Source of the DNA: Nitrosotalea sp.
GTDB lineage: Archaea; Thermoproteota; Nitrososphaeria; Nitrososphaerales; Nitrosopumilaceae
Assembly: GCA_031296345.1 (NCBI GenBank)
Contig: JARLFW010000153.1
Span: 1 to 10,342, forward strand
Length of the DNA stretch: 10,342 nucleotides
Reading direction: 5' to 3'
Positions 5,153 to 10,342 of the stretch are shown here, piece by piece. The first letter of the stretch is position 1. Each line of letters opens with the position of its first letter. The notes under the pieces were generated by a model. That model was not told the origin of the DNA, made no database searches, and saw nothing but the letters and a program-made list of their open reading frames with translations. A program made the translations under genes and the position numbers.

Positions 5153-6355
5153 TTGGCTTTTGAGTTTTTGACGCACAATTCTATCATCTATGTTTTGATT
5201 GCATGGGTTGTCGTTTTTGTAATTGCAAAAGGCTTGAAACTTGACAAGCATGGCTTTGAAATAAAACCATACAGTTTGACATACAAGAACCCAAATGTCC
5301 AGCTAATACTTACAAAAATTCTAAATAAAACCCAGCGCGCAACTCGAGTTTTCGCAAATATAAGTGTAGTTTTGGGTTTTGTACTGATGGGAGCGGCATT
5401 TTGGTATCTCGCATCAAATCTATCAAACTTTTTTGTAAAGCCAGAATCATTTGCAGCTATGACAGTACTAATTCCAGGTGTTACAATTCAATCAAGTGCA
5501 AATATAGCATATTTTCTTCTTTCAGTACCAATTGTTCTAGTAATCCATGAAGGCGCTCATGGAATTGTTGCCACATTAGAGAAGATAAGAATCAAGACTG
5601 GAGGATTTGCAATATTTATTGCGCTATTTGCAGGATTTGTGGAACCAGATGAGGAAGAGTTTGCAAAGGCAAAAAAAATCTCACGCCTTAGAGTAATAGG
5701 AGCAGGGGCAACATCAAATGTTCTATTTTCGTTTATCATTGCAGGACTTTTGATATTCAATCCATCATTTGCTCTAATCATGCCAGACCCCATTAGAAGT
5801 ATGATGTATCATGAGCCTCTTGGAGTACCAATAGTTTCAGTCACAGAAGGTTCAGGTGCTGAAAAGGCAGGATTACTAAAAGATGACATCATAAATGCGA
5901 TTGATGGAAATCACATTTCACTTCCTCAGGATTTTGCCAAAATTAAATTAAAACCCGGAGATATTGCTACTGTTTCAGTAATAAGAGATGGAAAAACATT
6001 ACAGATCCCGGTTACGATCACAGCTTCTAAAGAAGATCCACAAAAAGGAATGCTTGGAATTCTAAGAGCAGCCCTACCATCATACCAACCTGTAGTTCCA
6101 TACTACATTCACTGGACTCCAGAAGTATTCATGTTCTTACTGTGGCTTTGGATGCTATCATTTTTCATAGGAATATTCAACATGTTACCATTACCAATCT
6201 TGGATGGAGGTAAATTCATCCACAGTATAATTGAAAAGAAAGTATCAGAGAAAGTATTGAAAGGAGCTATGGTATCCCTGTATGCTGTTACATTCATTCT
6301 ATTTGGCTTGAACATAGCCTTATCAGCAGTAAAATCAGGCTTCATAACCATTTAA
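5153..6355 (+). CDS. Site-2 protease family membrane metalloprotease (M50) with PDZ domain
   Basis: 400 residues. Zinc motif HEGAH (H132, E133, H136) lies in a hydrophobic segment, and the second motif NMLPLPILDGG (343-353, ligand D351) in another, together forming the S2P catalytic core. Predicted membrane segments are at about 10-26, 66-88, 118-140, 148-163, 182-203, 324-345 and 373-394. A PDZ domain covers about 224-295 (VPIVSVTEGSGAEKAGLLKDD, DGNHI). S2P enzymes cut transmembrane helices, for example releasing membrane-tethered regulators; the substrate here is unknown. The start is TTG 5153, with TTG 5168 as alternative; neither has a clear ribosome-binding site. The gene is divergent from cutA with only 44 bp between start codons, so the two promoters must overlap. 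Ends 57 bp before the NcsA-like gene. Confidence 0.9.
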   Translation: MAFEFLTHNSIIYVLIAWVVVFVIAKGLKLDKHGFEIKPYSLTYKNPNVQLILTKILNKTQRATRVFANISVVLGFVLMGAAFWYLASNLSNFFVKPESFAAMTVLIPGVTIQSSANIAYFLLSVPIVLVIHEGAHGIVATLEKIRIKTGGFAIFIALFAGFVEPDEEEFAKAKKISRLRVIGAGATSNVLFSFIIAGLLIFNPSFALIMPDPIRSMMYHEPLGVPIVSVTEGSGAEKAGLLKDDIINAIDGNHISLPQDFAKIKLKPGDIATVSVIRDGKTLQIPVTITASKEDPQKGMLGILRAALPSYQPVVPYYIHWTPEVFMFLLWLWMLSFFIGIFNMLPLPILDGGKFIHSIIEKKVSEKVLKGAMVSLYAVTFILFGLNIALSAVKSGFITI

Positions 6356-6380
6356 CACACATAATTTTTGTAATCAACAT

Positions 6381-6393
6381 ATGGTTAAATTTG
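6381..6393 (+). promoter_or_regulatory. TATA-like element for the tRNA thiolase gene
   Basis: ATGGTTAAATTTG is centred about 25 nt before ATG 6413 in the 57-bp gap after the S2P gene. It suggests a separate leaderless transcript. Confidence 0.4.
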
Positions 6394-6412
6394 GGAGAAA
6401 GTTAATCGCGCC

Positions 6413-7321
6413 ATGAAGTGTGATCGTTGCGAGAATACAGTTGTATACTCTAGAAAATATTCAGGTGAGAATCTTTGTTCAGATTGCTTTTCAAAGTCAA
6501 TCATACATAAAACAACAAAGACAATCTCAAAGTATAACATGATAGAATCTGGAGATGTAGTTGGAGTTGCAGTATCAGGTGGAAAAGACTCTCTTTCTTT
6601 GTTGCAAGTAATGAAAAAAATTTCTCTAGATCATAACTTTAAGCTAAAAGCTATTACAGTTGATGAGGGAATTCCAGGATATAGAGATGAGGCTCTCAAA
6701 ATTGTAGAGGAGTTTTGTAAAAAGTTGAATGTTGAACATAAAGTATATCCATATAGTTCTCTTTTTGGTACAACTCTAGAACAGACCTTAGAACTTAGAG
6801 ATAATGAGAAGATTTCATCCTGTTCCATATGCGGGATATTAAGAAGAAGGGCAATAGATTATGGTGCTACTGATCTTGGAGTGGATGTGATAGCAACAGG
6901 TCACAACTTGGATGACATGCTACAAACTTTTATCATAAATATTATTTCAGGAGATACAAAAAAAATTGGCTGGATGGATCCAGATACTTCTAAAAACAAA
7001 ATACGAAAGATAAAGCCATTCTGTGATATTTATGAAAATGAAATTGTTTTTTATGCATTTACAAATGAAATTCCGTTTCAATCAGAAGAATGTCCACACA
7101 TGAATGAGGGAATTCGAACAGAAATTCGTAATTTTCTTAATTCTTTAGAAAAGACTCGTAGCGGTATCAAAAATAACATGTACAAATCAATTTTAAAGAT
7201 CTCTACTACCCTCAAAGATTCCAACAATTCAGAATGGAGAATTTGCTCAAAATGTGGAAATGAGTGTACAGGAGAGATGTGTTCTGTATGCAGTACGTTG
7301 ACAAATCTCCGATTGAACTAA
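6413..7321 (+). CDS. ncsA: tRNA 2-thiolation ATPase, NcsA/TtuA (Ncs6/Ctu1) family
   Basis: 302 residues. An N-terminal zinc knuckle (C3, C6, C22, C25) is followed by the PP-loop SGGKDS (55-60), which binds ATP to adenylate the target uridine. Then come CSICGILRRRA (C137, C140), the family motif ATGHNLDDMLQTF (161-173) and SEECPHM with C227. C137, C140 and C227 correspond to the three cysteines that hold the catalytic [4Fe-4S] cluster in TtuA. A C-terminal zinc knuckle has C278, C281, C290 and C293, with an extra C285. The enzyme inserts sulfur at a tRNA uridine, taking it from a ubiquitin-like carrier. Position 34 (NcsA) or 54 (TtuA) cannot be decided from the sequence alone. ATG 6413 is supported by the zinc knuckle at its N-terminus and the upstream TATA-like element. 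Confidence 0.92.
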   Translation: MKCDRCENTVVYSRKYSGENLCSDCFSKSIIHKTTKTISKYNMIESGDVVGVAVSGGKDSLSLLQVMKKISLDHNFKLKAITVDEGIPGYRDEALKIVEEFCKKLNVEHKVYPYSSLFGTTLEQTLELRDNEKISSCSICGILRRRAIDYGATDLGVDVIATGHNLDDMLQTFIINIISGDTKKIGWMDPDTSKNKIRKIKPFCDIYENEIVFYAFTNEIPFQSEECPHMNEGIRTEIRNFLNSLEKTRSGIKNNMYKSILKISTTLKDSNNSEWRICSKCGNECTGEMCSVCSTLTNLRLN

Positions 7322-7330
7322 CCCTAATGC

Positions 7331-7340
7331 ACATAAAGAA
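7331..7340 (+). promoter_or_regulatory. TATA-like element for the SRP RNA gene
   Basis: CATAAAGAAC is centred about 25 nt before the start of the SRP RNA at about 7361. The whole gap between the thiolase stop and the RNA is only 39 bp. Confidence 0.4.
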
Positions 7341-7360
7341 CTTGTAATTACAATAAATTT

Positions 7361-7677
7361 GGTAGTAGGTAGGGTTGGGGCGCTAGCCGTGCCCTGTCTC
7401 TGAAACCGGCTATATGCAGAGACCAGTAACCGCTGGATAAATCTCTAGATAGACGGTACTCGCTTGACTTGCGGATATGAAATCACGCCGAAGCGGGTGG
7501 ATATAAGACAGAGGTTGTCCGAAGGGATAGCTCTCAAGTTTGAACTGCCGAAAGGGATGAGGTCCGGGAGGGAGCAATCCTAAGGTAGAACATCCACGCT
7601 GCTTCGTCTACGTGGCGGATCTTGCTTGACTTGAGATGAGACCGTTTGCCTAGACTGGAACTAGCGGATCTACTACC
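7361..7677 (+). ncRNA. Signal recognition particle RNA (archaeal 7S/SRP RNA)
   Basis: About 317 nt. The ends GGTAGTAG (7361-7368) and CTACTACC (7670-7677) form a perfect 8-bp closing helix 1. The Alu-like domain has helix 4 as GTCTCTG (7396-7402) with CAGAGAC (7417-7423). Loop bases TAGCCG (7384-7389) are complementary to CGGCTA (7407-7412), the known L3-L4 loop-loop contact. In the S domain, TCC-GAAG-GGA (about 7518-7527) is helix 6 with a GNAR tetraloop for SRP19. Helix 8 is the conserved GGTCCGGGAGGGAGCA (7561-7576), with a GNRA-type loop and the asymmetric loop that binds SRP54. It scaffolds co-translational targeting of membrane and secreted proteins. The boundaries are inferred from helix 1. 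No open frame crosses the segment, and its GC content is clearly higher than its surroundings. Confidence 0.95.
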
Positions 7678-7707
7678 TTAATATTCTTAAATCAGACTAG
7701 AAAAAAC

Positions 7708-8037
7708 ATGGAAGGATTAATCTCAGGAAAGAAAAGGACATATGAAGAATTTAGAATAACTTTACCTTCTAATGTTGTAACACTATTTGATGATCTTCGT
7801 AGTTATTGTTTCACACTTGGAAAAAACGTAGTAGAAGACATACGTATGCATAGAATAGTATTTTCAAAATCAATGACATTTAGAAATTTTGCAGATATTG
7901 AACCTCAAAGAGATTCCCTAGTCCTAAAGATCAAACGAGATAGAAAAGAGCCTGAAAAAGAGATACAAATAAAATTAAACGACAATCTTGATGAAATTAA
8001 GAAACTTCTTTTGGATGCGTATACCAATATTCATTAA
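7708..8037 (+). CDS. DUF5655-like protein
   Basis: 109 residues. Most of the protein (about 22-107) resembles the DUF5655 domain: LFDDLRSYCFTLGKNVVED, an IVFSKSMTFRNFADIEPQ core, a beta strand DSLVLKIK, and a closing helix DEIKKLLLDAYTNI. That domain is found alone or fused to restriction- or transport-annotated proteins, with no established activity; a nucleic-acid link is sometimes assumed. There is no signal peptide or membrane segment. ATG 7708 is preceded by an AT-rich stretch (ATTCTTAAAT, about 7682-7691) that could be the promoter. The stop codon overlaps that of the convergent acylphosphatase gene by 4 nt. Confidence 0.75.
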   Translation: MEGLISGKKRTYEEFRITLPSNVVTLFDDLRSYCFTLGKNVVEDIRMHRIVFSKSMTFRNFADIEPQRDSLVLKIKRDRKEPEKEIQIKLNDNLDEIKKLLLDAYTNIH

Positions 8038-8312
8038 TAACGAATCTCAAAATACGAGAATTCACCGACATAATTTTCTTGTGTAATCTTTAATTCATCT
8101 ACAACTGCACCAGCAGGACCAAAATTAGCCCATTCTATTACTGCATCTACGTTTGAATCATTTCCTTCCAATATAGCTTCTACTCTATTATCTGGAAGAT
8201 TTTGGACCCAGCCCAAAACATTATTTTTTTCGGCAGTCTCCATCATGCTTTGACGAAAATAAACACCTTGAACTCTACCTTTTATCAAAAGATGAACTCG
8301 TTTTGAATTCAT
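8034..8312 (-). CDS. acyP: Acylphosphatase
   Basis: 92 residues, the standard size. The phosphate-binding loop GRVQGVYFRQ gives the catalytic R20, and GWVQNLPDNRVEA gives N38, which positions the water; the alpha/beta pattern VEAILEG and the C-terminal strand follow the family. It hydrolyses acyl phosphates such as acetyl or carbamoyl phosphate in the cytoplasm. It starts 39 bp downstream of the L2 stop on the same strand. An ACTAATTAGT element (8333-8342) about 25 nt upstream may be a promoter, but readthrough from the L2 gene is equally possible. Confidence 0.95.
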   Translation of the reverse strand: MNSKRVHLLIKGRVQGVYFRQSMMETAEKNNVLGWVQNLPDNRVEAILEGNDSNVDAVIEWANFGPAGAVVDELKITQENYVGEFSYFEIRY

Positions 8313-8351
8313 AATATTTCTTTTTTAAAACTACTAATTAGTCTTAAGTAA

Positions 8352-9083
8352 TTATGCTCGCTCTTTCATTCTGGATCGGCCAGTCTTTCTAGCTGCGATG
8401 CTACCGACTTTACGTCCAGGTGGAGCGTTACGTGAAACTGTTGAGCTTCTTCCAACGTGTTGATGTCTTCCACCACCGTGTGGGTGTACGTATACTGCTT
8501 GAGCAACACCTCTAACAATTGGATATTTGTGACCCTTTGAGCGCTTTCTTCTCCAAGCAGGACCAGCTCTCATAAATGGTCTATCACCAACACCCCCTCC
8601 AGCAAGAACTCCAATCATGGCACGATTCTGTGGGTTAAGAGTAGTGAATTTTCCAGATGGTAGTTTTATGGTTACACCTTCAGTACTATGTGAAAAGACT
8701 GTAGCATATGTTCCAGCAGATTTTACTATTGCCCCTCCATCACCGAAATGTTTCTCAACATTGCATACTATAGTACCGTCGGGGATGTTTTGGATACTGA
8801 TTACGTTACCTGGTGAAATACCTGCCTTTAAACCAAAGAATAATTTTGAACCGATTTTGGTGCCAAGAATTGACGGAATGAAAGATTGCAATCCACTTTC
8901 GAATAAGATTTTAGCAAGAGGAGCATCTCTTCCCGTTTCATGAACAATATCTATGACTTTAGCCTCATGTTGTTCAGCCAATGGGAATCTAGGATATTTG
9001 GCTGGAAGTAACTTACCAGTAGAAGCTGCGCGGAACTGCATTCCACCTCTACCTCGTCTTCTTACTAGTGGTCGCTTACCCAA
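8352..9083 (-). CDS. rpl2: 50S ribosomal protein L2 (uL2), archaeal type
   Basis: 243 residues, the archaeal length. The N-terminus is MGKRPLVRRRGRGG, followed by KVIDIVHETGRDAPLAKI, the OB-fold segment PGNVISIQNIPDGTIVCNVE and the SH3-like domain. Next comes the C-terminal hallmark HPHGGGRHQHVGRSSTVSRN with APPGRKVGSIAARKTGR. L2 binds 23S rRNA near the peptidyl-transferase centre and is needed for subunit joining. The usual VDHPxGGG motif reads YVHPHGGG here (V199 in place of Asp, just before H200). L2 genes usually lie in the S10 cluster between L23 and S19, but the neighbours here are acylphosphatase and Cdc48. A TATA-like ATTAAAATTTAC on the minus strand (about 9101-9112) lies 18-29 nt before the ATG. 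Confidence 0.97.
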   Translation of the reverse strand: MGKRPLVRRRGRGGMQFRAASTGKLLPAKYPRFPLAEQHEAKVIDIVHETGRDAPLAKILFESGLQSFIPSILGTKIGSKLFFGLKAGISPGNVISIQNIPDGTIVCNVEKHFGDGGAIVKSAGTYATVFSHSTEGVTIKLPSGKFTTLNPQNRAMIGVLAGGGVGDRPFMRAGPAWRRKRSKGHKYPIVRGVAQAVYVHPHGGGRHQHVGRSSTVSRNAPPGRKVGSIAARKTGRSRMKERA

Positions 9084-9100
9084 TGTAGCAATTTTGCTTT

Positions 9101-9112
9101 ATTGTGTAAATT
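9101..9112 (-). promoter_or_regulatory. TATA-like element of rpl2
   Basis: Minus-strand ATTAAAATTTAC is centred about 24 nt before ATG 9083. It shares the 101-bp divergent gap with the Cdc48 promoter. Confidence 0.4.
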
Positions 9113-9153
9113 TTAATCTTCTGATCCTTTGTTCTGGATCAAAGACGACAAAG

Positions 9154-9163
9154 GTATAAAAAT
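9154..9163 (+). promoter_or_regulatory. TATA box of the Cdc48-like gene
   Basis: GTATAAAAA within AAAGGTATAAAAATTAG is a near-consensus archaeal TATA box, centred about 26 nt before GTG 9185. That spacing predicts initiation at the start codon and so supports the GTG start. Confidence 0.6.
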
Positions 9164-9184
9164 TAGTTTGAGGGTGCTAAAACT

Positions 9185-10342
9185 GTGAGCCAAAACACAC
9201 TCTCCCTTAAGGTACTTGAGGCTTATACTCGTGATGTAGGGAGAGGAGTTGCACGTATTGATTATGATTCTATGGATTCACTTGGAGCTTCTACAGGTGA
9301 TGTTATCGAAATCAAGGGAAAAAGAAGGACTGTAGCCAAGTGTTTACCGCTATATCCTTCTGATGAAGGTAAAGGGATTATCAGGGTTGACGGTCTAGTA
9401 CGAAATAATGCAGGTATTGCAATTGGTGATACTGTTGCGGTCAAAAAGATCAAGGCAGTAGCTGCTGAAAAAATTGTTGTTGCCCCATTAGAAGCTATTC
9501 CGCCTATTGATGAAAGATATCTTGCTGACGCATTAGAAAGTGTTCCTTTGATAAAAGGAGACAATGTAATGGTACCATATTTTGGTGGAAGACTAACTTT
9601 TCAGGTCATAGGTGTTACACCTGCAGCTGATGCTGTACTAGTTACACAAAAGACAGTATTTCACATTGCAGAAAAAGGAGAAACACTCCGTGGTGTACCA
9701 CAGGTAACCTATGAAGACATCGGAGGACTAACTGATGAAATAAAGAAAGTTCGTGAAATGATAGAGCTGCCCCTAAGACATCCAGAGATTTTTGAAAAAC
9801 TTGGAATTGAAGCTCCAAAAGGAGTTTTGTTGTATGGACCCCCTGGAACTGGAAAAACATTGTTAGCAAAAGCAGTTGCAAATGAAAGTAATGCACATTT
9901 CATTAGCATATCAGGACCAGAGATAATGAGTAAATTTTATGGTGAAAGTGAAGCTAGGCTAAGAGAAATTTTCAAAGAAGCAAAAGAGAAATCTCCATCC
10001 ATTATATTTATTGACGAAATTGACTCGATAGCTCCAAAGAGAGAAGAGGTTACAGGAGAAGTAGAGAGAAGAGTAGTTTCCCAGTTACTTTCTTTAATGG
10101 ACGGTCTTGAAGCTAGAGGAAAAGTAATTGTGATAGCTGCAACCAACAGACCAAATGCAATCGATCCAGCACTTAGAAGACCTGGAAGATTCGATAGAGA
10201 AATTGAGATCAAAGTACCTGACAAGAAGGGCAGAAAAGACATCCTAATGATACATACAAGGAACATGCCTCTCAGTGACGATGTTAATTTGGACAAGACT
10301 GCCTCAATAAGTCATGGTTATGTGGGAGCTGATTTAGAATAC
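9185..10342 (+). CDS. cdc48: Cdc48/VAT-type AAA+ ATPase, N-terminal half (continues past the window)
   Basis: 386 codons are visible, about half of a two-ring protein of some 700-plus residues. The N-terminal Cdc48 substrate/cofactor domain covers about 1-165 (double-psi barrel, [13 protein letters not shown], then [15 protein letters not shown]). The D1 AAA+ domain follows, with VTYEDIGGL (174-182), Walker A GPPGTGKT (218-225), pore loop KFYGES, Walker B IIFIDEID (273-280), sensor AATNRPN and [12 protein letters not shown] carrying the arginine finger. D2 would lie beyond the edge. The enzyme unfolds substrates, for example to feed the archaeal proteasome. GTG 9185 is chosen because the N-domain aligns from there and the TATA box is 26 nt upstream; the first ATG (9272) would remove part of the N-domain. 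The gene is divergent from rpl2. Confidence 0.96.
   Translation, partial: MSQNTLSLKVLEAYTRDVGRGVARIDYDSMDSLGASTGDVIEIKGKRRTVAKCLPLYPSDEGKGIIRVDGLVRNNAGIAIGDTVAVKKIKAVAAEKIVVAPLEAIPPIDERYLADALESVPLIKGDNVMVPYFGGRLTFQVIGVTPAADAVLVTQKTVFHIAEKGETLRGVPQVTYEDIGGLTDEIKKVREMIELPLRHPEIFEKLGIEAPKGVLLYGPPGTGKTLLAKAVANESNAHFISISGPEIMSKFYGESEARLREIFKEAKEKSPSIIFIDEIDSIAPKREEVTGEVERRVVSQLLSLMDGLEARGKVIVIAATNRPNAIDPALRRPGRFDREIEIKVPDKKGRKDILMIHTRNMPLSDDVNLDKTASISHGYVGADLEY

Noticed and set aside
9122..9144. Inverted repeats GATCC/GGATC and CTTTG/CAAAG between rpl2 and cdc48
   Set aside because: The arms are only 5 bp and mutually exclusive, with 8-nt loops. They are too weak to call an operator or terminator.
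9262..9564. Minus-strand open frames opposite cdc48 (also 9642-9909 and 9937-10296)
   Set aside because: They are antisense to a clearly conserved AAA+ gene and show no protein features of their own.
1..10342. tRNA genes, CRISPR arrays, insertion sequences or integrase/att sites
   Set aside because: I looked for T-loop motifs, regularly spaced repeats, transposase motifs and terminal inverted repeats and found none.

Overview
The window is AT-rich and reads as chromosome of an ammonia-oxidising-type archaeon (Nitrososphaerota, formerly Thaumarchaeota; probably Nitrosopumilales). The information-processing genes are archaeal: Pelota, uL2 in its archaeal form, a Cdc48/VAT ATPase, an archaeal SRP RNA with an Alu-like domain, and a TtuA/NcsA tRNA thiolase. 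Most genes have a TATA-like element 22-28 nt before the start codon and no Shine-Dalgarno motif, which points to leaderless transcripts. Species is not assigned. I see no insertion sequence, prophage, tRNA or CRISPR array, and the region looks like ordinary, tightly packed core genome.

Left part (1-2701): a radical SAM enzyme resembling tetraether lipid synthase (Tes) runs leftward off the window edge. Divergent from it is a regulator pair, a TrmB-family protein followed 11 nt later by a DtxR/IdeR-like metal regulator. A 51-residue cysteine-rich protein follows, apparently with its own promoter.

Middle part (2702-6355): a YjbQ-family protein on the minus strand is divergent from an unrecognised small protein with a possible winged helix. 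The 170-bp gap between them holds, on the minus strand, what looks like a complete box C/D guide sRNA: a 6-bp terminal stem, a kink-turn with a 3-nt bulge, C, D'-like, C' and D boxes. I think this is the least expected item here. Pelota (ribosome rescue, TTG start) follows, and its 3' end overlaps the convergent cutA gene by 51 bp. A polytopic site-2 protease with a PDZ domain comes next.

Right part (6356-10342): a tRNA 2-thiolation ATPase (NcsA/TtuA type) precedes the SRP RNA gene, whose ends form an 8-bp closing helix and whose Alu-domain loops are complementary. A DUF5655-like protein meets an acylphosphatase gene tail to tail with a 4-nt overlap. Ribosomal protein L2 lies apart from any other ribosomal gene in view. 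It is divergent from a Cdc48/VAT AAA+ ATPase that is cut by the window end.

Functionally the window mixes translation and protein quality control (SRP RNA, Pelota, NcsA, uL2, Cdc48, S2P), membrane lipid biosynthesis (Tes) and metal- or metabolite-responsive regulation (TrmB, DtxR, CutA). Apart from the TrmB-DtxR pair, and possibly L2-acylphosphatase, the genes look like single transcription units.
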